Source: Ulota crispa
Lineage: Eukaryota; Streptophyta; Bryopsida; Orthotrichales; Orthotrichaceae
Length of the DNA stretch: 64,000 nt
Direction of reading: 5' to 3'
Assembly: GCA_963920765.1 (NCBI GenBank)
Contig: OY987243.1
Span: forward strand, 11,842,001-11,906,000
Below are positions 45,301 through 55,405 of this stretch, one piece after another; position 1 is the first letter of the stretch; every line of letters begins with the position of its first letter. The notes beneath the pieces are model-generated. The model made no database searches. It saw only the letters and a list, made by a program, of their open reading frames with translations, and was not told the DNA's origin. The position numbers and the translations under genes were made by a program.

Positions 45301-48198
45301 TAATAACAATAATAATAATATAAAGTGTTATTTACCGGAACATGGGAATCACGAGCGGTCCGTTTTGGATCTGTGGCAGATAAGACTGTATACATTAAAA
45401 AGAAGGAACCCATTAATTCAGCTATAAATCCTGCACTCAGAGAATACCCTTCATGAATGTCATTGCACCCTCCATTGAATTCATCCCAATAAATATTTGA
45501 AGCTTTTACAATGGCAGCCCCACATACAGCTCCACACATTTGTGCTAAAATGTATAACGCTGCTCGGTTGAAGGTTACTTTTCTTGCCACCAACAATCCA
45601 AAGGTTATACATGGATTAAGGTGCCCACCTACAATGATTTTTTTTTCTTTCAAAAAACCAATCAAAAAGATATACAAGGAAAGGAAAAAAAAAAAGAGGT
45701 TAATTTATCAAGCAAGATTGGCGTTCAAATTTTGGATGCAAACTTCTTTGATGCTGTTTCCAATTACAAACTGATGCTCATGTCATATTAAGGAATCAAT
45801 TTGCAACTAATATGACACACAAGGGTTTTGGCAACTACCAACTTTCTCTATGTAAGGATATAAAACTTACAAATTGGTTGCTAGTTGTAAACCCCTCTTT
45901 GCAAGTTTTCAAAATTTACAAGGCCGGTTTGAGGTTGCTAACTTTTTTATACCTAAACTTGTGAAATGAAATCATTTAGTGTTTATGGTAATAGTAGATT
46001 TTTGAATCTATAATTCAAACAATTAATTGATTATATGTTTATGGTTAGTTTGTTAAATCTTGCAAGCTTATTGGCCGTAGCTAATTTGTTTATGGAATGG
46101 AATGCCAAACATTTGTACAAGAGGGTTAGCTTATTTAGAATTATTCATTGCAAGAGTTTTGCACTGCCACTTCTATGGAACTATCATGAGCACTTTTAAT
46201 GGAGTTAATACGTATTTTTTGATTTCAAATCTTAATATGTTTAATTTTGAAATCTTGTAAAAAGCAGGCATGACATCATTAGTGCAAAAAAGTTATTCAT
46301 AAATTGATGACTATAGGATTTTTATTTGTAAGGAAATCAAGATTTAACTATAAATATTGATGGTTGTTCACAATGACTGCAAATGTCCTAAACAACTCAA
46401 TTTTACTGTAATTGAGCCATTGTATAATTGTTTAGGACATTTGCATGAACCAGTCGTTTAGGACATACTTTTCTTCTAGTGATAGTTTTTCAAAGATTTT
46501 AGTAAAAGATACATATGTCAATCCAAAAAACATCAGTTCATTATGTTATCATTGAAGAAGCAAAAGTTAAGAAAATATTCATATTACAAGCAAGAAAAGT
46601 TAACACATAAATTTTTGTTTTGAATTGTTTATTATATTTTTTGAAGTCTAAAATGCCATAGTATATAAGGTTCCGAGTTTTGCATTCCAAGCATTAAGAT
46701 GGTCTAAACAATTTATCTTTGTTGAAGTAATTTCAAAGCAAAACAACTTCAAAAATTTAGTAATCAACACATGTACAAAATGTTTCAATGCATCATGTAT
46801 TACTAAAAAGAAAAATGTAAATAAAAAGAACTAAACAAAGTATCTTGTCAAAACAATTACACATAGAATATAAATTATTCTTCTTTTGGAAAATTTCTGT
46901 GCATTAAAAAAAAATACAAAAAATTAAAGTATGATAGGTCCCTTTATTATGTTTTATATTTTAATTCTCATCTAAATACATGTGTTTAATGTATGCACCT
47001 GTGAGTCAAACAACTGTAAATGCCCAAATTCCATTTGATGTGGTTACATACATGCATTGATGCATTGACAATTCAGTCATATTTTCTTTGAATTCAACAT
47101 GATTTGATGAATGTGTTTTTTACTCCCTATTTGTAATCATCATGTAATACAATGTTTAATAGTAGATTTTTATATTCATACTTCAAAAGAAAACATTTTA
47201 TATACTTTTGATCATACACAAAAATCAAAATGAAAAAAACACATATTCATAAATTTATTATCATTAAATCATCTCATATTGAGTGGACACATGATAATAG
47301 GAGCCACTGACATTATCTTAAACTTTGTAATCAAATCTCAATGGAATTTTTTAACAAATATTCTATTCAATAATGTCTTCAATGTCATTTAAATAAATCT
47401 TACTCAAATTTAAAGCGTTCTAAATCCAAAAAATCTTTTTCAAATCATTGGTTTAGCACCCAAATAAGTGTTACAAAGGACTAGTTATTAGTCTTATGTT
47501 TAATTTAAAATTAGAATACAATCATGTATTGTTATTATTAAGCAATTCTACAACTCATAAAAACCACTAACACATAATTTTTTAATTCTTATGATGAAGA
47601 TTCCATGATAAAATTTTCAAAATAAACATGCATTACTTCTTAAGTGGCTCCTATTATTTTATGTTTTTTTCAAAAATTGTAGAATCTTTTAAATTTAGAG
47701 TATTATGAATAAAGTAATATTTGTAGTTGAATGTTTATTATTTATATTTTTACCTGATATTCCAGATGTACAATAAACCAATACAAAAACCATGCCTCCA
47801 AAAGACCAAGCAATACCAACCATGCCAATGCCTCCATACATAGCTCCTTCACGACCAGCACCAATTATAGTGGAAAGTCCAAAGTAGAGAAGCAGCATTG
47901 TTGCAATAAATTCTGCAATGGCCGCCCGATAGTATGACCATCGTCGCATCTCATTGGTGTCTATGGTAAGAGCAAGGCCTGGCTCTACATAGTTCTTTTT
48001 TGGTTGAGCTGCCCAAAATGGCAACTTTGCCTCTGGATCCACCCATGTGAAAGAAATCCGAGGCTCCGAACCAACCTTGGAACGAGGAGTGATAGTTTTG
48101 GACACATTGCTTGATTTTGTAGGAGACACTACCGATATTTCGTCCCATGTTGGAAACAAGTGGTTGGGCTCCTCCGGCAATTTGGAGGAGCGTTGCAT
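42390..48198 (-). CDS. PIP-class aquaporin with an NPC first motif, 4 exons
   Basis: A plasma-membrane-type water channel. Exons (minus strand): 48198-47754, 45628-45336, 44135-44004, 42512-42390. Junctions are GT/AG and phases agree, giving 330 residues. PIP hallmarks: NYVEP before helix 1, [20 protein letters not shown], loop [13 protein letters not shown], loop D RDSHVPV, then [20 protein letters not shown] and loop [10 protein letters not shown], then [14 protein letters not shown]. The selectivity-filter positions read Phe (about 133), His (261), Thr and Arg (275), as in water-conducting PIPs. Odd points: the first NPA is NPC (153-155); the N-terminal tail is about 40 residues longer than usual and Ser/Lys-rich; the loop B phosphoserine site reads ARKVT. 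The start is the first ATG in the frame. It may be a divergent PIP subgroup seen in non-seed plants. Confidence 0.92.
43307..43715. mobile_element. Foldback element in aquaporin intron 3
   Basis: GGGAATTGATATGTGCACAC at the left end and the reverse complement of GTGTGCACATGTCAATTCCC at the right, followed inside by a second inverted pair (GGTTGATATTTGCACAC) and long hairpin arms. About 409 bp. Same family as 37483-38262 and 44894-45279. Right-hand neighbours (AAAATTAAC) and left-hand (AAAATTAA) suggest a short target duplication near a TAA, which would fit a Harbinger-type MITE; not certain. Confidence 0.8.
44894..45279. mobile_element. Foldback element in aquaporin intron 2
   Basis: GGGAATTGATATATGCACAC at the left, mirrored by GTGCATATATCAATTCCC at the right, after TAA at 44891-44893. 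Hairpin arms with ACAATTGAACAACACCTAAT and the paired ATTATTCAATTGTATCCTC. It lies 57 bases inside intron 2 from the exon 2 donor at 45336. About 386 bp. Confidence 0.8.
45629..47753 (-). other. Intron 1 of the aquaporin gene
   Basis: A 2.1-kb AT-rich intron. It contains a perfect 18-bp inverted repeat (TGCAAATGTCCTAAACAA at 46378 with its complement at 46428-46445), with a third TTTAGGACAT copy near 46457; probably a tiny MITE. Otherwise nothing recognised. Confidence 0.6.
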
Positions 48199-48202
48199 GT
48201 GT

Positions 48203-48700
48203 ACTTGACAGTAGAAAAAATAAGAAATAAGAAATTCTTTAAAATATGTATTTTTGTAATTGTTGTGTTGCAATAAACCCTAGTTCATATTGGATATTAA
48301 ACAAGAAACAAATGGTTGAGTGATTTGGACAAGTTAAAAAGAGCATTGCACAATTACTTGTCAGTAGAATATGGATTCTTTCTTTTAAATATATTTTTGT
48401 AATTGTGGTATTGCAATAAACCCTAATTCAATTCAAGTCCAATTATAAACAAAAAGATAAATGGTTGATTGATTTGGGCACTTTAGAAGAGCCATTCTTG
48501 ATTATTTGCTTGTACAAGATGGATTTTTTCTTTTTGGTATATGTTTGAGTAATCAAGGTGTTGTAAAGAACCCTAATTCATGACAATCATTGAACAAGAA
48601 ATAAATAGTTGGATGATTAGGGCAAAATGTTGCATGATGACTTGTCAATAAAAATTGAATTCTTTACTTTTGATATATATTTCATTGTGGTGTTGTGAAA
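48203..48700 (-). repeat. Degenerate tandem repeats directly upstream of the aquaporin start
   Basis: About four units of 130-150 bp begin near 48203, 48355, 48508 and 48640. Each carries, in the plus reading, ACTTGTCAGTAGA, ATATTTTTGTAATTG, GCAATAAACCCTAATTCA and GAACAAGAAATAAATGGTTG in the same order. They start within 10 bases of the ATG codon, so they form the 5' leader and proximal promoter. Confidence 0.75.
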
Positions 48701-48968
48701 CACTAAGATTTTGTTGAAGAAACAAATCATCTTCCATATGTATTAAAAACTCAAAAATGATAAAACTTTTTTTGGGTAACAAAAAACCAAATCAACTTAT
48801 ACAATTATAAAATGTGTAGAGGAAATGCAACCAATCTTAAGCTTAACTATAGCAAAATCATTGAGTAATCTTTTAACATTGATAATAATCATTATTAGTT
48901 GGTTTTGTATTGTTGTGGTTTTAATTGAAAGTTTTGATATAATAAAGCTTATATGAACCATTTAACCC

Positions 48969-49690
48969 TTAACCCCTAAATGACGGACCCATGACCGCTG
49001 ATCCAAGTGTGACTGTCCATCATACAATTTGTTGCCATTTTGTAATTACATATGTATGAAAAAATTTGTATTTAATTTTTAGAGACGGAATTACATGTCT
49101 TCTTTACTTCACAAAAACTTCAGATTTTTTTGAGAATATTTGAAGAAAAAGTGAAGAAAAATCACATCAAATAGAAAATCATCTAAAAGCATATGAAAAT
49201 TTCATTGTGTGTGTATATCACAATAACAAACATCATGGTGTAAACCCCATTTCCATGTCATTCTATAATTAGAAATTAATAAACATTGAAAATACATTCA
49301 AAGTTCAAATAGCAATAACATATTCAATATTAGGAAATTTTCAAAAATTTGAAGTGGAGAAGAAACTAGAGTAGATGGCCTTCATTTTGTAAGTTGGGCT
49401 CAAGTTCAAAAAATATAATTTTTGTGGAGAATTTCAGATTTAGAGCAAAGAGCAACAACTTCCCAAAATACACTAAAATAGCATATTTTGTGATTCAGTT
49501 TTTTACTAACTTCTCATCTACATAAAAAGAAATACTAGTAAGACGACAAATCCAATTAAAAACTCATCATAACCTAACATGATAGATCAAAAACAAAACT
49601 ATGGATGAAAAAACAAATTTTCTGTTCATCCACATCCTTGGACATTTGTTCAAACGCTAAGAAATGGCTTCCCCGGCGTTACAGGGTTAA
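48969..49690. mobile_element. TTAA-family element, about 720 bp
   Basis: Left TTAACCCCTAAATGACGG, right CCGGCGTTACAGGGTTAA, with TTAA at 48969-48972 and 49687-49690. The interior is not clearly shared with other subtypes. Non-coding. Its right TTAA is shared with the following element. Confidence 0.7.
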
Positions 49691-49914
49691 AGGACCATAG
49701 GGCATAGTATATAAGCTGCCGTATAATTGATATTTGGTACTAGTGAGAAGTTTTAATTTGGGATCTCAAGTAGCTCATTAGAACCACTTTGATTTATTCT
49801 CCAACTTCTTTGTTGATCTCAAATGCAATAAAGGTCTAAATCTATTCCAAATACAAAAAAAAATACCTCGTATTCTATTGGTCGCAGCGGCATGCTGTGT
49901 CCTTTAGGGGTTAA
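49687..49914 (+). mobile_element. 230-bp TTAA-flanked short element, plus orientation
   Basis: TTAAAGGACCATAGGGCATA at the left, CCTTTAGGGGTTAA at the right. The interior matches the cluster at 38351-39231. 228 bp. It is joined to the previous element through one TTAA (49687-49690). Confidence 0.8.
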
Positions 49915-52068
49915 TGTACAATGGTATCTTAAAATTAGATACGCATTGGTGTAGATTATATTGTGTTATTGTCACTTTAAAATAGTGTGAATGGTTAATG
50001 ATTACAAAAAAAACTTAGTTCACTCCTGTGAGAGACGGTTGATGCACTTATATAAAACCCTTCAAAGTTTTGGAAAAATAATAATAAACTAAGTTATTTG
50101 ATTAAATTTTCTAATCTATTAATGTAACATTTTTTTGGTAAGATCAAATTTTTCCTCATTGGCAAGAATTTGCTTGATGCACGTCACAAATGTTTATTTT
50201 GTCATCAAATGTAACATTACACAAAAGAATGCATGCACTAACATTATAAAATATAATGTTGGTGTTAAGGTAGGTTTTCTTGAAGTTTTTTTCAATTCAT
50301 GTTCATAACTTAAAGGCATTTTCTATGATAGAATGCAACAATGAAACCTTTGTTGAAAAACATTTTAACATCATGTTTAGGACATCCATTGTTGTATTTG
50401 GAATTATAATCTACAATAATAACAAATCATCCTTATTGCCAATGAAGTATAGTTTGGAAATAACATTTATAATGGCAACACTAATTCAAGATTTGTATGC
50501 TCATGACATTGGCATGATAGTTCACTTTGTTAAAAAGCCCCCAAAATGTAAGCACTCCTTGGCATAGTTATAAAAAAACTGATGAAATCCTTATTCAAAT
50601 CTCCTAATGCATGTGCAACAATGTTGTATCTTCCTATGTTTTAGTGGCAAGAACCTTATTTGTACACTTTACAAGGCTTTGAATCCACAATGTGTGTGCA
50701 ATTGTTTGCATATTGAACTTGTGGTAGGTTGGGCCAAAAACAAAACCCTTAAGGTAGCAGCATTCATAAGAGCTGTGTCTCCATGGCCGTCACCTGACAC
50801 TGGCAGGGGCTATTTAATAAAAAATCAAATGGTTGTGGGTGACTGGGTGATGGTTATGGGTGATGAAGTGATGGTTGAGGATGACTAGCATGAGGTTTTG
50901 AGTACCCATCTCACTATTTAAGAACCAACAAGCCTTGTTTTTAGCATCTCTTACACATAGTTCTTACAATTTCAGTGATTTTGGACTTTGATAAATCTTT
51001 ATTTAGAAATGCTTGCAGTTGGAACCTTGAAATTAATGCCAATATTTTTGGTTTCCACTTCCTAACTTACAATATTTTTTTCAAAGTTAGTCAATTATTT
51101 TACCTACTCCAAAACCCTTATTTCCACGCTCATGGATGTGCCCACCTTACATGACATTTTGCACCCTTTTCTAATTTGGCCAAGAAATGAAATGTCAAAC
51201 TACAATGCTTATAATAATTATTGATTTGTGGATGGTAAGGCACATTCTAGAATTGCCAATGCAATTTTTTTGCACAAGAGTAAAATAGTCAACTAGCACT
51301 TTAAGCAAACTTGTACAAGGCATACATACCATATACTATCAATTGATATATTGTATTCTTTTTCTTCAAACGCAAACATAGTTACACACAAAGTTGGAAG
51401 TTGTTCATTCAAATCAAGATCAAGAAATGCTTCTTAATGATTTAAATAAATGCAATCTATGTAGATACATGAGCAAAAAGACATCATTTTTGTTGACCAC
51501 AACTTATATAAGCAAAAAAAATTAAAAAAGCAACAACTAAGAATTTTTTTAAATTAGGAATGTTAACATGATGTCATAGTTTTTGTTACTATTATGCAAT
51601 AATACATGATCAAGTGCGGCCACTACCGTTTACTCTTTGTGTAAGCTATAACATCAAAGGTTTTCAAAGGGCAACATGTTAGAGCTCCTATTGTTTAGGA
51701 TCATCACTGTATTACTAAAAGTTTTAATACATTCAAAGATGTGACATAGAAAAATTGAGTTTAAAAGTTGTGATGTTAACAAAAGCTAATATGATACTTT
51801 TACTACTTCATTTTGTTTTCTTTATAATAAATTTTACTACTTCATTTTGTTTTCTTTATAATAAATTTAAAAAAATTGAAGATTTGTAATGAAAGAGTAG
51901 CTTAAGAGAACAATCAAATACTTACTTCTAGTTAAAGGTTTGAGATAATGATCAAATGATTGTGTTCACCAATGTTTATCAATAAAACTAGAAATAAATA
52001 GTTTACTTTTCTTTTTGAAATTGGCTTTAGATTGCTGAAAATAATAAAATTTCACAAAAAGAAGAAAA
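49915..52068. other. AT-rich intergenic DNA with one tandem duplication
   Basis: A 34-bp unit starting TTTTACTACTTCATTTTG is present twice without change (51798-51831 and 51832-51865). Frames at 50280-50888 show no motifs. TTAAGGTAGG at 50265 resembles one end of the MITE at 26323-26640, but no partner end was found. Confidence 0.5.
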
Positions 52069-52319
52069 CACCATACTAGATAAATTGGGAAAAACAGTAC
52101 ATTTTGGGACTTCTAAGAATTAAGTTGATCAACTTAATTTGAGCTCCAGCATTTTTTTGGTACACGTGCCCTCACTTGAGAGGAGGAATTTGGGAGGGAA
52201 AAAATCTTAGTGGTTCATACTGAATCTGATACCTTTGAATCTGGTTTAAGGTGACATTTTGGGTTTAAGGTGGAGTACAAAATGGGACCCCTATTTTTCC
52301 CAATTTACCCAATATGGTA
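52069..52319. mobile_element. CACCATATT-family MITE, second copy
   Basis: Ends CACCATACTAGATAAATTGG and the reverse complement of CCAATTTACCCAATATGGT. The interior is the reverse complement of 1602-1861 with moderate divergence (shared GGTACACGTGCCCT and GAGAGGAGGAATTTG). The target duplication is not clear; AGAAG occurs on both sides. Confidence 0.7.
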
Positions 52320-53230
52320 GAAGCTGCTTTTAGTTTACTTTACAATGTTACATTCCCATTATGGTTTTTTCTGAAGTTCATTTTGTGATTTTACTTTTTG
52401 AAGTTATTATAAGCTCTTTACAAACCATGCATTCAGATTTTGAATGATTAATGAATGTAAATAGGTCTCATGCATCATTTATGTGCGCACAAAGGGAGAA
52501 GGATGTGACATTTATAACAAAACAAAGACCTGATTTTTTTAATCCAAGGGTATTTGTGATATTTTTGAAAAAGCAAGAATATCCTTGAAAAAATATTGTA
52601 AACTTTAGGAGAATCCATGAAATGTTCTCTATTCACATTACAAAAACAATCCTTTGAAAAGAACTGCAAGAAAAACTATTAAAAAGCATCTATGTTGCAA
52701 AAATCACATGAATGTAAAGGGATTTTTTTGGTACAAATCACGGATTTTCATTTTGCAATCACATAACATTCAGTAGCAGTCAGCCTAAGTGCCCTCTCTC
52801 CAACTAAAGAGTGTGGAATATTCCACACCCATCAATAGCTAAGAGGATACTTGTCTAAATTTGTCAGAGAGTTTGTGAAGAGAGGCTTAGTTTAGTGCAC
52901 ATATGTTGATGTGGAGGCCAGCCATGTTAGAAAAATTATAATTTTTTTTTTTTTTTTTTTTTGTCATGATGAAGTTTGTGGGTGATACCTAAAGAGAGGG
53001 AAAGGCAGCCTCTCTCTAGGCTACTGAATGTTATGCAATTTTAGAAGAAATTATGATATTTTTTTATCAAACTGATGTTTATTGGCAAAAAAAATGATTT
53101 ATCAATCATATGAATACAATTTATGTTTAATAGCCAACAGCTTTAATTGGAAAGTCATCATTTAATTTTTTTAGATTGCACTTTATAAATCATCGTCTTC
53201 TTGAGAAATGCATAAAAAACAAGGAAGCAA
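52320..53230. other. AT-rich intergenic DNA, nothing recognised
   Basis: A poly-T tract near 52940-52962. AAAGAGAGGGAAAGGCAGC (52991) is not clearly paired to anything. No gene supported. Confidence 0.4.
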
Positions 53231-53600
53231 CTAGGGAGACACCCCCTTATAGCCCAACCTATTAAATTCGAGATTATTATTACATTGAAATATGAAACAA
53301 AATCACAAAAATATTTTAGTGCACATTTGCATCTGCAAGTGTTGCAAACATATAAAAAATATGTCTCATTTGTGACATGGTCAAGAGCTAAACTTAAAAA
53401 TGAAAGAAACTAATAGTTTAGCTCTTGACCATGTTACAAATGAGACATATATGTTATATGTTTGCAACGCTTGCAGATGCAAATGTGCACTAAAATATTG
53501 TTTTGATTTCATTTCATATTTCAACGTAATAATAATCGCAAATTTGATAGGTTAGGCTATAGGGGTGTCTCTCTAGCAATTGGAGGGGGGTGTCTCCCTA
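53231..53600. mobile_element. Near-perfect foldback element with about 170-bp arms
   Basis: CTAGGGAGACACCCC at the left pairs with GGGGTGTCTCCCTAG at the right. The arms include TAGCCCAACCTATTAAATT / AATTTGATAGGTTAGGCTA, TTAGTGCACATTTGCATCTG / CAGATGCAAATGTGCACTAA and TTTAGCTCTTGACCATGTTA (53418) with its counterpart near 53378. The loop is only about 25 bases. No coding sequence. Transcription across it would give a long, nearly perfect double-stranded RNA. Confidence 0.85.
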
Positions 53601-54161
53601 GTCATTCCCAAAAAACAATTGCACAAGTAATTCCAATTAATGCCAAAAATTGAATAGTGCAAGACTCCTTCACACTAATTTGGGTGGATTTTGTTTAATT
53701 AGTGTGAAAATGTGGCATGTCTCTTGCCCTTGTTCTCCAATTAGAATGTAGACCACAAACTTTTATTACCCCATAGATAGCCTCGTGGTGATGCAATTTT
53801 TGCAATTTAGCATCTTTTGCAAAAAAATTAGTTGAGGTAGGTATTCACAAAATCTCCTTAAATTCTAATTATCCACATTATTTGAGAATTTTTATATATT
53901 GTGATCCAGTTTATACTCAATTAACCTAAACTACATTGAACTACTTTGTTAGCCCGCCTTGCAAATTCACTTGTTGCAAATTACCTTTATTAGTGCAAGA
54001 TGCATTAATTCAAACAACTTGTGTAGTATTTTTTTTTTTTGCGTAGGGTCACTTTGTTTTCATTGGTTATACAAATTTTGAACACGTGGTCCTGAAATGG
54101 TTGTATCATTTTATTTTTTACAGCTCTTTGAAGTCTTCACATGCACTCATCTTCTAAAATA
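53601..54161. other. AT-rich intergenic DNA, nothing recognised
   Basis: No gene, inverted repeat or family member supported. Confidence 0.4.
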
Positions 54162-54485
54162 TTAACCCCTAAACGCCCAAGGGGGGTAAGGGCAAAACAT
54201 AGATGCATTATAAAATGATACCTTTGGAACTTTGATCAAGTTTGCTTTTGAAGAGAAACTAGAATCAGGATGTTTAGTAATTATTTGTATGGTCAAACAT
54301 TCAAAAAATGTTTTGGATTCTTAATTAATGAATTTAGAAGCATTATTTTATTCATGGAATACAAAATCTGGTATGATTGGTTAAAAATTGACATTCTTTT
54401 CTAAAAGTAAAAATTTTTTCTTTTTGAAAAAGAGAACATCATTAGTTTCCCAAAATAATAAAGTTTATAACACTAGCAATGTGTT
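54162..54485. mobile_element. Truncated TTAA-family element, 550-bp subtype
   Basis: Begins TTAACCCCTAAACGCCC and matches the reverse complement of 14390-14722 (GGGTAAGGGCAAAACATAGA, GGTATGATTGGTTAA). Homology ends near 54485 without a right terminus, close to the start of the GC-rich leader of the kinesin gene. Confidence 0.75.
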
Positions 54486-54549
54486 TGCCTAACATGATTC
54501 CAGTTGGACTGGAAACTAGACTTGCTTTCCTGTATGAAGGTATTTTTTA

Positions 54550-55405
54550 CTTTTTTTTCAAAAAAAAAATCATTTCGGGCAGCCCGGAAGAAAGGGTAGC
54601 GACCAAAAAATGGTCGATTGGGCGGAGAAGAAATGCCTGAACCCACACTACAAAAGACGAAAAGATTGCCTCCACTGCCCGCTTTTCTCCCGGCCTGCCC
54701 GAAAGGTATTTCTTTCCAGCCCCGTCTTTCTGCGCGAGATTGCGATGCTTGGTTCCGCAGTCCGCTGGCGACGCGCTCCCGCTTCGAGTGCGTGGAGTGG
54801 CGGGGGACCGCGCACCTCTCAAGGGAAGCTGAATCGGGTCTCTCTGCCGCCAATGCCTGATGACCCCGTCCCAATTCAGTTTTTTCACAATTTTGCCCTT
54901 TCCAGAAATCTCCTGCTCTCTGAGGCAGATATACGTAGCCAGTATGAACAACAGTTCATGATCAATCCCGCCACAACAACAACAACAACAACAATCAGCC
55001 TCTGAAGAAGATCATGTACACCGTCCTTGGGATCCCTCGCCACCAGACACTCGCATCACGCGACTTGAATCAGTCGATTTGAGTTTGCTTTTCAGGAAAA
55101 TCTCACAGAATAAACGTTTCATGGGATGATGAGGAGGAAGAAGGGTCACAGTAGGACGGGGCATAGTGATTACATGGAAGTCTCCCGAATTGACGCGTTC
55201 TTGGCTGGAATGCATGGTTTCGTTGCGAGTTTTTGGTGATTTTGGTGCACTAGATTTGAGGGAAGGAGCATATTGCGAGTGGTGGTGATGAAGAAAACCC
55301 GCGCATTTGCGAGTGGGAAAACCTAGGGTTAGCGGCATTCTCGATATATGAGGGCGACGCGATGAGGGAGGCGATTTGAGTGCGACTCGCGTGCAATCTG
55401 GAGCA
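54550..55405 (+). promoter_or_regulatory. Promoter and leader region of the kinesin gene
   Basis: GC-rich, CpG-containing DNA preceding the start codon. It includes an (ACA)n tract at about 54972-54992 and several short open frames on both strands (longest plus frame 54610-55005, 131 codons) with no recognisable motif. I take these as leader sequence rather than genes. The transcription start is not defined. Confidence 0.45.

Noticed and set aside
50280-50888. Two frames of 93-95 codons
   Set aside because: No motif and no splice signals at sensible places; AT-rich chance frames.
54610-55005. 131-codon plus frame before the kinesin, with similar frames on the minus strand
   Set aside because: No recognisable domain, ends in a simple threonine tract from an (ACA)n repeat, and overlaps equally long minus-strand frames; treated as promoter/leader.
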